Notes under the pieces: model-generated
The model's input: the letters and a program-made list of their open reading frames with translations, nothing else
Database searches by the model: none
Told to the model about the DNA's origin: nothing
Assembly (NCBI GenBank): GCA_035504415.1
Contig: DATJRY010000013.1
Span: forward strand, 62,001-126,000
Length of the DNA: 64,000 bases
Source: Candidatus Sulfotelmatobacter sp.
Lineage (GTDB): Bacteria > Vulcanimicrobiota > Vulcanimicrobiia > Vulcanimicrobiales > Vulcanimicrobiaceae
Direction: 5' to 3'
Program-made: the position numbers and the translations under genes
In this document: in pieces, positions 20,139 to 29,001 of the stretch
How the letters are laid out: the number at the start of each line of letters is the position of its first letter
Position numbering within the stretch: the stretch's first letter is position 1

Positions 20139-20233
20139 CCGCGTTTCGACAGCCCGTTACGAGACCCGCGCGGTCGTCAAAGCTGAACGGACCCGCAGCA
20201 GGATGCCGGGCGCCGGCGTGGGAGCGAAGGGCG

Positions 20234-21367
20234 ATGGCCACGACGGACACCGCTTTCGTGCACGGCCCCGCGCGCGCGCCGTACGCTGACGACGCCGTCG
20301 CCGAGCCGCTCGTCCTCTCGACGACGTTTCTGCGCGGCGCCGACGGCAGCTATCCCGCGCAGGGATACTCGTACGCGCGCGACGCGAACCCCAACCGCAG
20401 CGAGCTCGAAGCGCGCATGGCGCTGCTCGAAGGGGGCGTCGACGCGGCGGCCTTCGCCAGCGGGATGGCGGCCGCGGTGGCGCCGTTCCAAACACTGACG
20501 CCCGGGGATCACGTCGTCGTCGCCGAGGACAGCTATTACGGCGTGCGCGAGACGCTGCGCACGCACTTCACCGGCTGGGGGTTGCGCGTGTCGCTCGTCG
20601 ACGCGAGCGACCTTGACGCGCTGGCCGGCGCCCTCGAGGAACGCACGCGGCTCGTCTTCGTCGAATCGCCGTCCAACCCGATGCTGCGCGTCTGCGATCT
20701 GACCGCGATCGCCGCGCTCGCGCACCGCGTCGGCGCGTTGCTGATCTGCGACAACACGCTGGCGACGCCGGTCTTCCAGCGCCCCCTCGCGCTGGGCGCC
20801 GACCTGGTCGTGCACGCGACGACGAAATACGTCAGCGGCCACTCCGACACGCAGGGCGGCGTGATCGTCTGCGCCGAGCGAACGCCGCGCTGGGAGGCCG
20901 TGCGCAGCCTGCAAAAGGCGCTCGGCGCGATTCCCTCGCCGTTCACCTGTTGGCTCTCCTCGCGCGGCTTGGCGACGCTCCCGGTGCGCATGCGCCAACA
21001 GTCGGCCTCGGCGCTGCGGCTGGCCGAGTTGCTCTCGGCGCATCCGGCCGTCGAACGCGTGCTGCATCCGCTGCTGCCCGACAATCCGGAACGCGCGCTC
21101 GCGCTGCGCCAGATGAGCGGCGCCGGCGCCGTCTTCTCGTTCTGCGTGCGCGGTGAGGAACGCGACGCAATGCGCGTCGCGGCTGCGGTGACGCTGTTTC
21201 AGCGCGCGACCAGCTTCGGCGGACCCGAAAGCCTGATCGAGCACCGCGCCTCGGTCGAGGCGCCGGGGACGAAGACGCCGCGGACCCTACTGCGGCTGGC
21301 GATCGGGTTGGAGGACGTCGACGACCTCTGGGCCGATCTGCGGAACGCTTTGGAGACGAACGGATGA
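20234..21367 (+). CDS. PLP-dependent trans-sulfuration enzyme (cystathionine gamma-synthase/lyase family)
   Basis: A 377-residue Cys/Met metabolism enzyme. The PLP lysine is Lys198 in ATTKYVSGHSD, with Asp173 in ICDNTLATP pairing to the pyridine nitrogen. FASGMAA and FVESPSNP are family blocks. The active-site Tyr region YSYARDANPN is present. It probably makes or splits cystathionine, or degrades Met/Cys with lyase activity; which one cannot be decided. It overlaps the hydrolase gene downstream by ATGA, so the two are co-translated. A GAAGGG site precedes the start. Confidence 0.88.
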   Translation: MATTDTAFVHGPARAPYADDAVAEPLVLSTTFLRGADGSYPAQGYSYARDANPNRSELEARMALLEGGVDAAAFASGMAAAVAPFQTLTPGDHVVVAEDSYYGVRETLRTHFTGWGLRVSLVDASDLDALAGALEERTRLVFVESPSNPMLRVCDLTAIAALAHRVGALLICDNTLATPVFQRPLALGADLVVHATTKYVSGHSDTQGGVIVCAERTPRWEAVRSLQKALGAIPSPFTCWLSSRGLATLPVRMRQQSASALRLAELLSAHPAVERVLHPLLPDNPERALALRQMSGAGAVFSFCVRGEERDAMRVAAAVTLFQRATSFGGPESLIEHRASVEAPGTKTPRTLLRLAIGLEDVDDLWADLRNALETNG

Positions 21368-21909
21368 GCGACGATGCGACGACCAGCGCGGTGATCGTGA
21401 TCGACCTGCAAACCGGCATGCTCGACGGCGAAACGTTACCGCGCCTGCACGATGCCGACGCGCTGCTCGAGCGCGTGCGGGCCGTCATCGCGTGGGCGCG
21501 GCGAACCGGCCGTCCGCTGGCGTTCATCCGCCATGACGGGGAGCCCGGCGATCCGCTCGAACCCGGCGCACCGGGCTGGCCGCTGTTCGCGGCGTTGGGG
21601 CGACGCGACGACGAGCCGATCTTCTCGAAGACCGTCGCCGACGCGTTCAGCCAACCCGCGCTCGGCGCGTGGCTCGATGCTCAGGGTACGAGCGAGGTGA
21701 TCCTGCTGGGCGCGCAGAGCGACGAGTGCGTGGCGGCGACCACGCGCGGTGCGCTCGGGCGCGGGCTGCGCGCGATCGTCGTCGGCGACGCGCACAGCAC
21801 CTATCCGTCCGGCGGCCTGAGCGCCGCCCAGATCATCGCGCGCGAGAACGACGCGGCGGCGCAGGCCGGGGCGCGGCTGACCTCGACCCAGACGCTGATC
21901 GCGCGCTAG
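21364..21909 (+). CDS. Isochorismatase-like cysteine hydrolase
   Basis: A 181-residue member of the isochorismatase-like hydrolases. The triad is visible as Asp14 (VIVIDLQTGM), Lys89 (FSKTVADAF) and Cys122 (QSDECVAATTRGA). Members hydrolyse amides and vinyl ethers such as nicotinamide, carbamoylsarcosine or isochorismate; the substrate here is not known. The four-base overlap with the trans-sulfuration gene suggests a shared amino-acid role. Its stop overlaps the convergent AraC gene by four bases. Confidence 0.85.
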   Translation: MSDDATTSAVIVIDLQTGMLDGETLPRLHDADALLERVRAVIAWARRTGRPLAFIRHDGEPGDPLEPGAPGWPLFAALGRRDDEPIFSKTVADAFSQPALGAWLDAQGTSEVILLGAQSDECVAATTRGALGRGLRAIVVGDAHSTYPSGGLSAAQIIARENDAAAQAGARLTSTQTLIAR

Positions 21910-22658
21910 CGGGACACGCGTCGCGCACGCCGACCCGGCGTCGTTCCGAACGCGCCGCGGAAAGCGGCGATGAACGCGCTCGGCGAGGCGTAGCCGGCAT
22001 CGAACGCGGCGTCGGTGACCGAACCGCCCGCGCACAGCGTGCGTTCCGCGACGACGAGTCGCAGGCGGCGCTGCCAGGCCGCAACGCCGCAGCCGAGTTG
22101 GGCCGCGAAGACGCGCTCGAGCGTGCGCGGGCTGACGCCGGCGCGCTGCGCGAGCAACGCCGCCGGGAGCGGCGCGTCCGGATTCGCCAGCGCGTGCTCG
22201 GCCGCGCGCCGCGCGCGTGGATCGGACGGCAGCGCGAGCGCATGCGGGACCTCGGCGAGCGCGGCTACCTCGTCGAGCACCACACCGATCAGCCGCGCGT
22301 CGCCCGCGTCCCGCCGATCGAACGTGCCACGCGCGACGAGCCGTTCGATCAGCGCGTGCAGCAGCGGCGTGACCGCGACGGCCCGCGCCGTGCGCGGCGT
22401 GGCCGGCGGCAGGTAGAGGATGCGCAGCTCGACCCGGCGTGAGGCGTGCAGCGCGACTGGCGTTTCGGGCGCGACCAGCAGCGCTCGATCCGGTGCGACG
22501 GTGGCCAGCAGGTGCGGCGCACGCGCCAGCGCCGCGCCGGTCTGCGTCGTGATCAGGCGGTCCCAGCCGGGCGGTGCCGGCGGCGTCAGCGCCGCGCCCG
22601 CGAAGCCCAGGCCGAACCAGCGCAGCGGGTGGATCTCGTCGTGGCGCGTTCGCGACAT
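21906..22658 (-). CDS. AraC-family transcription regulator
   Basis: The ATG at 22658 gives 250 residues. The C-terminal 90 residues contain the two helix-turn-helix units: ALLAQRAGVSPRTLERVFA and TDAAFDAGYASPSAFIAAFR, followed by FGTTPGRRAR, the classic end of AraC domains. The N-terminal part is a cupin-like sensor (LLATVAPDRALLVAPETPVAL). It is transcribed away from the VOC gene and may control it. The effector is unknown. The longer in-frame extension to 23591 runs antisense to other genes and is rejected. Confidence 0.88.
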   Translation of the reverse strand: MSRTRHDEIHPLRWFGLGFAGAALTPPAPPGWDRLITTQTGAALARAPHLLATVAPDRALLVAPETPVALHASRRVELRILYLPPATPRTARAVAVTPLLHALIERLVARGTFDRRDAGDARLIGVVLDEVAALAEVPHALALPSDPRARRAAEHALANPDAPLPAALLAQRAGVSPRTLERVFAAQLGCGVAAWQRRLRLVVAERTLCAGGSVTDAAFDAGYASPSAFIAAFRGAFGTTPGRRARRVSR

Positions 22659-22700
22659 CGCGTGGCGCGGCGACGCGAGACGAGTGCCGATCGAATCGGT

Positions 22701-22706
22701 TATGGT
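22701..22706 (+). promoter_or_regulatory. Candidate -10 box TATGGT, six bases before an ATG
   Basis: TATGGT lies in the 54-base divergent region between the AraC gene and the VOC gene and ends six bases before the VOC ATG. The predicted transcript would begin at or very near that ATG. No clear -35 box was seen. Confidence 0.35.
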
Positions 22707-22712
22707 CTGGCC

Positions 22713-23105
22713 ATGCACGACGACCGTCCCTCCGCCCCCATCACGCACTTTGCGATCAACGCCGACGACGTCGAGCGTGGCCGCGCCTTCTACGAGTCCG
22801 TGTTCGGCTGGCGCTTCGACGCGTGGGGTCCGCCGGACTTCTACATGATCGAGACCGGCGCCAAGCCGCACGGCTCGCTGCAAAAGCGCCGCGAGCTCGT
22901 GCCCGGCACGAAGACGATCGGCTTCGAGTGTTCGGTCAACGTCCCGGATCTCGGCGCGACGCTGGCACGGGTACGCGCCGCCGGCGGCGCCATCGTGATG
23001 GAGCGGGTCACGATCCCGACCGTCGGCGACCTTGCCTTCGTCGAGGACACCGAAGGCAACGTCATCGGCATCATGCAGCCGGTCCCGGGCGGACCTGCGA
23101 CCTAA
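22713..23105 (+). CDS. VOC-fold glyoxalase/dioxygenase-like protein
   Basis: A 130-residue vicinal-oxygen-chelate protein. It starts ITHFAINADDVERGRAFYES and has the core FGWRFDAWGPPDFYMIETG; the second half ends VEDTEGNVIGIMQPV, where the conserved Glu-type metal ligand is expected. Such single-module proteins act as dimers in glyoxal detoxification, antibiotic resistance or dioxygenation. The substrate cannot be named. It is divergent from the AraC regulator. Confidence 0.8.
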   Translation: MHDDRPSAPITHFAINADDVERGRAFYESVFGWRFDAWGPPDFYMIETGAKPHGSLQKRRELVPGTKTIGFECSVNVPDLGATLARVRAAGGAIVMERVTIPTVGDLAFVEDTEGNVIGIMQPVPGGPAT

Positions 23106-23656
23106 TCGGCCTGCCAGTTGGGGTTGGTGATGCTGACCAGGATCGCGTCGCGCCAGTCGCCGGCGATGCGCAAGTAGTCGCGTGCGTACCCTTCGACGAC
23201 GAAGCCCAGGCGGCGCAGCACGCGCCCGCTGCGCTCGTTGGTCGGGTGGTAACTGGTCTCGACGCGGTGCAGGTTCAGCGCGGTGAACGCGTAGTCGAGG
23301 ACGGCCCGCGCGGCTTCGGTCATGTATCCGTGACCTTCGTGCGCCGCGTCGAGCGAGTAACCGATGACCGCGGCTTGGATGTTGCCGCGACGGATCGCCC
23401 ACAGGTTGACGATCCCGATCAGCTCGTCGCCGTCGCCGACGTGCAGCGCGAAGCGCGCGCAACGACCGTCGAGCTGCTCGCGCCACGTCTGCTCCAGCTC
23501 GCGGCGATGGAAGGCCACCGTGAAGAACTCCGGCGCGCGCTGGGGTTCCCACGGATCGAGGTGCGCGCGGTTGCGCGCGTAGTACGCGCACGCCGCCTCG
23601 GCGTACGCGGGCACGAGCGGCTCCAAGCGGAGCCGCTCCGTTCGCAGCGCCGGCAC
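23102..23656 (-). CDS. GNAT acetyltransferase, RimJ/RimL type
   Basis: A 184-residue N-acetyltransferase. It opens LRTERLRLEPLVPAYAEA and has GIVNLWAIRRGNIQAAVIGY, then the acetyl-CoA block DAAHEGHGYMTEAARAVLDY and the C-terminal LNLHRVETSYHPTNERSGRVL and LGFVVEGYARDY. These match RimJ/RimL-like enzymes that acetylate ribosomal-protein N-termini or small amines. Ten bases separate it from the glyA stop upstream, so it is probably co-transcribed. Confidence 0.88.
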   Translation of the reverse strand: MPALRTERLRLEPLVPAYAEAACAYYARNRAHLDPWEPQRAPEFFTVAFHRRELEQTWREQLDGRCARFALHVGDGDELIGIVNLWAIRRGNIQAAVIGYSLDAAHEGHGYMTEAARAVLDYAFTALNLHRVETSYHPTNERSGRVLRRLGFVVEGYARDYLRIAGDWRDAILVSITNPNWQAD

Positions 23657-23666
23657 GACCGCGCCG

Positions 23667-24914
23667 CTACGGAACGTCGTGCCGCGCCGTCAGCTCGGCG
23701 ACGCGTGCGCGCAGCGTCTCTTTCTTCTCGCCGGCGACGACGTCGTCGAGCGCCGCGCCGATGATGCGCCCGACTTCGCGCGCCTCTTCCTCACCGAAGC
23801 CGCGCGAGGTGATGGCGGGCGAGCCGATGCGGATGCCGCTGGTGACGGCCGGCTTCTGCGGGTCGAACGGGATGGCGTTCTTGTTGACGGTGATGCGGAT
23901 CTCGTCGAGATACTGCTCGACGGCCTTGCCGGTCAGGCCCTTGGGTCCCAGATCGACCAGCAGCAGGTGCGTGTCGGTCCCGCCGGCGACCAGCCGCGCG
24001 CCGGCACGCTGCAGCTCTTGGCCCATCGCCTTCGCGTTGGTCAGCACCTGTTGCTGATAGGTGCGGAACGAGGGCTGCAGCGCTTCGTTGAACGCCGCCG
24101 CCTTGGCGGCGATGACGTGCATGAACGGGCCGCCTTGGATGCCGGGGAACACGCTCTTGTCGATCGCGGCGCCGTGCGCTTCGGTGCACAGGATCAGGCC
24201 GCCGCGCGGGCCGCGCAGCGTCTTGTGCGTCGTCGAGGTGACGAAGTCGGCCAGCGGCACCGGCGAGGGATGCAGGTCGACGGCGACCAGCCCCGCGATG
24301 TGCGCCATGTCGACCATCAGCAACGCGCCGATCTCATCGGCGATCTCGCGGAAGGGCGCGTAGTCCATCGTGCGCGGATACGCGCTGGCGCCGGCGACGA
24401 TCAGCTTCGGCTTGTGCTCGCGCGCCAGCCGGAAGACCTCGTCGTAGTCGATCAGCTCGGTGTCTTTGCGCACGCCGTACGCGACGGCGTTGTAGAGCTT
24501 GCCGCTGAAGCTGACCTTCGTGCCGTGGGTGAGGTGACCGCCGTGCGCGAGCGACATGCCTAGGATCGTGTCGCCGGGCTGCAGCACCGCCATCATGACG
24601 GCCATGTTGGCCTGCGCGCCGGCGTGCGGCTGCACGTTGACGTGCTGCGCGCGGAAGAGCGCCTTGGCGCGATCGATCGCCAGCGTCTCGGCGACGTCGA
24701 CGAACTCGCAGCCGCCGTAATAGCGCCGGCCCGGGTAGCCTTCGGCGTACTTGTTGGTCATCACCGACGCGGTCGCCTCGCGCACCGCGCGGCTGGCGTA
24801 GTTCTCCGAGGCGATCAGCTCGAGGTTGTCGCGCTGGCGGCGCTCTTCGTGCTCGATCGCGGCGGCGAGCTCGGGATCTTGGGCGGCGAGCGTCAGCGGC
24901 TCCAGCAAGTCCAT
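23667..24914 (-). CDS. glyA: Serine hydroxymethyltransferase
   Basis: The ATG at 24914 gives 415 residues. The N-terminal block [14 protein letters not shown], the folate/PLP motif [15 protein letters not shown] and the PLP lysine Lys231 in [14 protein letters not shown] are intact. It interconverts serine and glycine with tetrahydrofolate and is the main source of one-carbon units. With the aminotransferase and 2-hydroxyacid dehydrogenase at the left end it could form a glycolate-to-serine route, though these genes are 20 kb apart. Confidence 0.97.
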   Translation of the reverse strand: MDLLEPLTLAAQDPELAAAIEHEERRQRDNLELIASENYASRAVREATASVMTNKYAEGYPGRRYYGGCEFVDVAETLAIDRAKALFRAQHVNVQPHAGAQANMAVMMAVLQPGDTILGMSLAHGGHLTHGTKVSFSGKLYNAVAYGVRKDTELIDYDEVFRLAREHKPKLIVAGASAYPRTMDYAPFREIADEIGALLMVDMAHIAGLVAVDLHPSPVPLADFVTSTTHKTLRGPRGGLILCTEAHGAAIDKSVFPGIQGGPFMHVIAAKAAAFNEALQPSFRTYQQQVLTNAKAMGQELQRAGARLVAGGTDTHLLLVDLGPKGLTGKAVEQYLDEIRITVNKNAIPFDPQKPAVTSGIRIGSPAITSRGFGEEEAREVGRIIGAALDDVVAGEKKETLRARVAELTARHDVP

Positions 24915-24925
24915 CGGTTGCGAAT

Positions 24926-25183
24926 CTAACCTCGGTCGTCGGTGTCGGTGCGGCGGCGTATCAGCGTGGTGGCCGAATAATCGGGCTTCGCCGTCGGCGT
25001 GCGGCGCGCCCCGGTGAACCGTAGGACGTTCACCAGCACCAGCAGCCCGACGGTCACCACCAGCGCGATCCAGAACCAGGGGCTGGTGTAGCGCGGGACG
25101 GTGTGGTCGAGCAGATACTCGGCCAGTGCCACGACGACCGCGACCAGTGGGACGAGGTTGGCGAGGGTTTGGCGGTCGATCAC
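24926..25183 (-). CDS. Two-helix membrane protein, unknown function
   Basis: An 85-residue frame from a GTG. Two hydrophobic helices ([16 protein letters not shown] and [18 protein letters not shown]) are followed by a short basic, polar tail. It lies 11 bases before glyA on the same strand, so it is probably co-transcribed with it. No domain recognised. Confidence 0.6.
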   Translation of the reverse strand: MIDRQTLANLVPLVAVVVALAEYLLDHTVPRYTSPWFWIALVVTVGLLVLVNVLRFTGARRTPTAKPDYSATTLIRRRTDTDDRG

Positions 25184-25227
25184 GGCGGCACGATGGACAC
25201 GGCGGGCTCCCGGTGAAAGCGCAGGCG

Positions 25228-25953
25228 ATGCGCCTCGCCCTTTCGAGTTCGTCGTTTCGACGACCGCTCGCGACCGCCGCGGTCACGCAGCTCGAGTGGC
25301 TCGAGCGCTGCGCGAACGTGCTGGACGTCGACGGGGTGCTGGTCGCCGCCGCCGACTTCCCGCGCACCGACGCCGACTACGTCGCGCAGGTCCGCAAGGT
25401 CGCGGTCGACCTGGGGATCGTCCCCTTCGGGCTCGATCTGCCCGGCTTGCTCGACCCGGCCACGCCGGTCGCCGTGCGCGAGCTGCTGCTGGCGCTGGCC
25501 CAGCGCTTCGGCGCCGCCGTGGTCCGCACGACGCTGCCGCCGCCGGGCGAGGTTCCGCCCGCCACCTTCGTCGAGACCGTGGTGGTCGCCAAGGCCGTCT
25601 CCAAGGCCGCCAAGGCCGCCAACGTCACGGTGCTCGTCCCGGCCGCGCCGGGGACGCTCGGGGCGACCCTGCCCGAGGTCCGGCACCTGCTCAAGGACGT
25701 CGACAGCGCCTGGCTGCGGGCGGTGCCGCCCGCCGTGGCGGCGGCTGCCGATCAAGCGGCGCGAGGGCCGGTGCCGGCCGTCAGCGCCGGCCCGCAGGAC
25801 GACCCGGCCGCGGTAGTCGCGGCGGCCGGCGGCTCGTGGGTGCTGCTCGAGCTCGCGGCGTCGGCCGACCCGTGGGACGAGGCCGCGCAGGCGGTTGGGC
25901 GCTTGCGCGACGCCGCCGCGGCGCGCCGGCTGGCGGCGCGCTCGCGGGGCTGA
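25228..25953 (+). CDS. Xylose-isomerase-like TIM-barrel protein, divergent
   Basis: A 241-residue protein from the ATG at 25228 (a GTG at 25213 is in frame). The first 80 residues resemble sugar-phosphate isomerase/epimerase barrels: [36 protein letters not shown] and [11 protein letters not shown]. The later part is rich in Ala and Val and lacks clear metal ligands, so catalysis is doubtful. It stands alone and converges on the LCP gene across the structured-RNA region. Function not known. Confidence 0.6.
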   Translation: MRLALSSSSFRRPLATAAVTQLEWLERCANVLDVDGVLVAAADFPRTDADYVAQVRKVAVDLGIVPFGLDLPGLLDPATPVAVRELLLALAQRFGAAVVRTTLPPPGEVPPATFVETVVVAKAVSKAAKAANVTVLVPAAPGTLGATLPEVRHLLKDVDSAWLRAVPPAVAAAADQAARGPVPAVSAGPQDDPAAVVAAAGGSWVLLELAASADPWDEAAQAVGRLRDAAAARRLAARSRG

Positions 25954-25969
25954 GGGGCTGAAAGAGGGG

Positions 25970-26108
25970 GACGAGACCGCAAGGGCCGTCTGGAACCAGG
26001 TAGAGACCTGCCTATGGCAGGTGGGTGCGGCCCGGGCGCCCAGATACCGGCCGCAGAGCGGTCGGCAATGCCGGTCGTATCCGGAGCTTGTGCTCCCTAG
26101 GTTTCGAC
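25970..26108. ncRNA. Candidate structured non-coding RNA
   Basis: This is the only large gap between convergent genes nearby (25954-26178). GACGAGACC (25970-25978) can pair with GGTTTCGAC (26100-26108), eight of nine positions. Inside, GGGCCG (25983-25988) pairs with CGGCCC (26028-26033) around the hairpin ACCTGCC/GGCAGGT (26006-26022). Two more hairpins are CCGGCCGC/GCGGTCGG (26047-26065) and GGAGC/GCTCC (26083-26096). The result is a branched fold closed by an outer stem. I could not match it to a known RNA family, and the strand is not clear. It could also be a two-way terminator. Confidence 0.45.
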
Positions 26109-26178
26109 GTTGGTCCACCACCGTGGAACTACGCGAGCCAGCGCAGTCGTCGTCCGCCCAGCCATCGTATACCCCCGG

Positions 26179-27219
26179 TCAAGTCTTGACAGCCGCCGCG
26201 GCAGGCGCCGGGTCGGCTGGAACGGTCAACAGCATCTGGCGGACGAGCCGGGCCTTGGCCGCCTCGTCCGGGATGATGCTGTCGCCCTCGCCCGGCAGAT
26301 CGACGTCGCCGGTGTAAGGCACCTGCGCGCTGCGGAACGCGGCCGGGGTGAAGTCGCGGAAGGCGTTCGCGAGGCTGATCTCCTCCGCCGCGCTCAGGTT
26401 CGTCTCGACGTCCTTGCGCACGACGCCCAGCAGCGCCGCGGCGTGCGCCAGCGTCGCCAGCTTGTCGCCCCGCAGCTTGGCGAGGATCGCACGGATCACT
26501 TGCTGCTGGCGCAGGATGCGGCACGGATCGCTGCACCAGTCGTGACGAAAGCGCGCGTAGCCGATCGCCTGCGCCCCGGTCAGATGTTGCCAGCCGGGCT
26601 TGAGGTGGACGTGGAGATGACCCCACGAGTCGTCGTAATCGATCGGCCCGTTGCGGCCGGCGTGCCGCAGCGCCAGCGAGTTCTCGACGTCGAGATCGAT
26701 CCCGCCCAGCGCGTCGATGAGATCCTTCGTCGTGTCGATGCGCAGCACGACGTAGCGATCGAAGGACGGAACGCCCAGCCAACTCGCGACGACCGCTTGC
26801 GATTCCTTGATGCCGCCTTCCGCCTGCGCGGCGTTGATCTTCGCGCGCCGGCCGCTGGGCAGCGTCGCGACCATGTCGCGCGGCACCGACAGCTCGGCGA
26901 TGCGGTGGTGGACGAGATCGAGTCCGACCGCCATGATGACGTCGCTGCGCGAGTGCGCCGACGTCTCTTGGTCGAGCGGATCGTAGTCGTAGTCGAGGCC
27001 GACGACCAGCACGCGCAGGAGGTCGCGGTGGAACAGGCTGACCGGATCGGGCACGATCGCTTGCAGCGGCGAGGTCCAGCGTCCGGTGCGCGCGCCGATC
27101 GCGGCATACCCGATCGCGGTCGCGACCGCGAACAGGACGGCGAACGCCAGCAGGCGGCGCAGGAGGGGGAAACGACGACCGTCCGGCGGTTTGCCGGCGG
27201 TCGAGAGATCGACCGACAT
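26179..27219 (-). CDS. LytR-CpsA-Psr (LCP) family protein
   Basis: A 346-residue protein with a single N-terminal membrane anchor (LLAFAVLFAVATAIGYAAI) and an extracytoplasmic LCP domain. Typical blocks are LLRVLVVGLDYD, RSDVIMAVGLDLV, LSVPRDM, INAAQAEGG and GWQHLTGAQAIGYARFR. LCP proteins move undecaprenyl-linked glycans to the cell wall in Gram-positive bacteria and are less usual in diderms. The wecA/wecB pair in this window could provide the lipid-linked glycan. That link is inferred. Confidence 0.88.
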   Translation of the reverse strand: MSVDLSTAGKPPDGRRFPLLRRLLAFAVLFAVATAIGYAAIGARTGRWTSPLQAIVPDPVSLFHRDLLRVLVVGLDYDYDPLDQETSAHSRSDVIMAVGLDLVHHRIAELSVPRDMVATLPSGRRAKINAAQAEGGIKESQAVVASWLGVPSFDRYVVLRIDTTKDLIDALGGIDLDVENSLALRHAGRNGPIDYDDSWGHLHVHLKPGWQHLTGAQAIGYARFRHDWCSDPCRILRQQQVIRAILAKLRGDKLATLAHAAALLGVVRKDVETNLSAAEEISLANAFRDFTPAAFRSAQVPYTGDVDLPGEGDSIIPDEAAKARLVRQMLLTVPADPAPAAAAVKT

Positions 27220-27273
27220 GGAGATACCTGACGAGAAGCGAGAGGTCCGGCGTGTCGCGCCGGAACGGTTCGG

Positions 27274-27921
27274 CTAGCTCGTGCGGTACGGCGGTGCGCG
27301 ACCGGTGCGGCGGTCGAAGGCGGGGGCGAACGCGCGCCGCAGCGGGACGCGCGCGCGGGCGAGATGGGTGGGCGCGTGGGCGCCGCGCGCCAGCACCAGG
27401 CCGCACACGTAGGCGATCAGCTCCGCCGCGGCGCGGGCCGACCAACGGGTGAGGCGCGCGAACACGAAGCCCAGCGCGAAGGCGAACGATGCGTGCGCGG
27501 CGAGGCTGACCGCGACCGGGCCGCCGAGCCAGATCGTCCCGCCCATCACGTGGCCGCTGACGACGAGCTGCTCGAGCGTCTCCATCGTGCACAGGACGCC
27601 CAGCTCGAGCGCGACGATCAGGGGCGCCAAGCGCAGCACGGTGCGATCGTCGAGTGCCTGCGCCGGGACGCGCAGCCACGGCAAGCTGCGCCCGCTCGGG
27701 ACGAAGATGCGGCGCACGAGGATCGCGATCAGCAGCGCCAGGCAGCCGGCACCGACGACCAGCGAGGGCAGCACGTCGAGCGTGCTGTGGTCGGTGTAGC
27801 TGTGCGGTCCGAAGAGGCCGGCGTTGGAGAGGCTCTCCAACACCGGATCGACGAGCGCGGCCGCCGAGATCGCCGTCGCGAGGACGAAGATCGCGCGCAC
27901 CGCCGCCGGCGAAGGGCGCAT
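27274..27921 (-). CDS. Polytopic membrane protein, unknown function
   Basis: The ATG at 27921 gives 215 residues. Helices are visible at the N-terminus (IFVLATAISAAALVDPVL), VLPSLVVGAGCLALLIAILV, APLIVALELGVLCTM and VSLAAHASFAFALGFVFA; the C-terminal tail is basic (RRAFAPAFDRRTGRAPPYR). It precedes the LCP gene by 54 bases on the same strand. No family recognised. The in-frame extension to 29595 runs antisense to nudC and is rejected. Confidence 0.65.
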   Translation of the reverse strand: MRPSPAAVRAIFVLATAISAAALVDPVLESLSNAGLFGPHSYTDHSTLDVLPSLVVGAGCLALLIAILVRRIFVPSGRSLPWLRVPAQALDDRTVLRLAPLIVALELGVLCTMETLEQLVVSGHVMGGTIWLGGPVAVSLAAHASFAFALGFVFARLTRWSARAAAELIAYVCGLVLARGAHAPTHLARARVPLRRAFAPAFDRRTGRAPPYRTS

Positions 27922-28020
27922 CCCGCGACTGTTCGGCCGCCGGTCCGCCCCTCCCCGTCGCGAGAAGCCGGCGCTTGCCGTGCGGGGCCGCCCGAGACGG
28001 GCCGGGAAGCGCGCTCGCCG

Positions 28021-29001
28021 ATGGACGGTCACGCAGTTCGCTTGCCCTATGCCGGGGTCGGGCTCGACCGGCTCGCCGTCCGGCGCAAGGACGACGCCGC
28101 GGTGGCCGCGCTGTTCGCGCACGACGCGACGCGGCTGGTTCCGATGTGGGGCGAGCGCAGCTTCCTGGCCGCCGATTCGTCGGCGCCGAACGCGCAGCGG
28201 CCGCCGTTGACGCCGGCGCTGCGCGCCGCGATGCGCGCCGCGCGGATCGACGCGGCGCTGCTGGGCGTGCGCGAGGACGGCAGCGCGCTGTTCGCCGCCG
28301 ACCTCGCTCCGCTGGCCGACGGCGAGCGCGAGGCGCTGCTCGGGCCGGGCACTTTCCAGCCGCTGCGCGACATGCGCACGCGCATCGGCGAGGCCGACCT
28401 CGCGCTGCTCGGCTACGCGCGCGCGCTCTTGCACTGGCATCGCACGACCGGCTACTGCGCGATGTGCGGCGCGCCCACGCGCTCGGCCGAAGCCGGCCAC
28501 GTGCGCGCGTGTCCGAACGAGCACCTGCACTACCCGCGGATCAATCCCGCCGTCATCATGCTCGTCACCTCGCCCGTGGGCGAGCCGCCGCGTTGCGTGC
28601 TCGGCCGTCACGGCGGGCTGCCGCCGCACATGTACTCGACGTTGGCCGGCTTCGTCGAGCCGGGCGAGAGCCTCGAAGAGACCGTCGCGCGCGAGGTCGC
28701 CGAAGAGGTCGGTTTGCGCGTCGACGCGATCGTCTATCAGGCCTCGCAACCCTGGCCGTTCCCGGCGCAGCTGATGATCGGTTTCCACGCGCAAGCCGCG
28801 GTCGCGCCGCTGCACGTCGATCCCGCGGAACTCGACGACGCTCGCTGGTTCAGCCTCGAGGAGGTGCGCGCGTTCGGTGAGGCCGGCGATCCCGACGCGA
28901 GGTTCACCCTGCCGCGCCGCGACTCGGTCGCGCGCTACTTGGTCGAACGCTGGATGGAGCGCTACGCCGGGGAGCGACCGCGCCCAAGCACCGCACCGTA
29001 G
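28021..29001 (+). CDS. nudC: NAD(+) diphosphatase / NAD-cap RNA hydrolase
   Basis: A 326-residue NudC. The Nudix box spans 210-232 (GFVEPGESLEE, then REVAEEVGL) and is followed by the NudC signature SQPWPFP at 242-248. The enzyme splits NADH or removes NAD caps from RNA. The zinc finger is odd: Cys146, Cys149 and Cys164 are present but the fourth ligand is not Cys. The segment reads CPNEH, so His168 may replace it. Its 3' end overlaps the convergent photolyase gene by 40 bases. Confidence 0.9.
   Translation: MDGHAVRLPYAGVGLDRLAVRRKDDAAVAALFAHDATRLVPMWGERSFLAADSSAPNAQRPPLTPALRAAMRAARIDAALLGVREDGSALFAADLAPLADGEREALLGPGTFQPLRDMRTRIGEADLALLGYARALLHWHRTTGYCAMCGAPTRSAEAGHVRACPNEHLHYPRINPAVIMLVTSPVGEPPRCVLGRHGGLPPHMYSTLAGFVEPGESLEETVAREVAEEVGLRVDAIVYQASQPWPFPAQLMIGFHAQAAVAPLHVDPAELDDARWFSLEEVRAFGEAGDPDARFTLPRRDSVARYLVERWMERYAGERPRPSTAP

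Noticed and set aside
25970-26108. SRP RNA, RNase P RNA, tmRNA, or a TPP, cobalamin or guanidine riboswitch
   Set aside because: The conserved loops of these RNAs (GGAA with AAGCAGCC, GAGGAAAGTCC, CTGAGA and so on) are absent. No gene follows in a position for cis-regulation.
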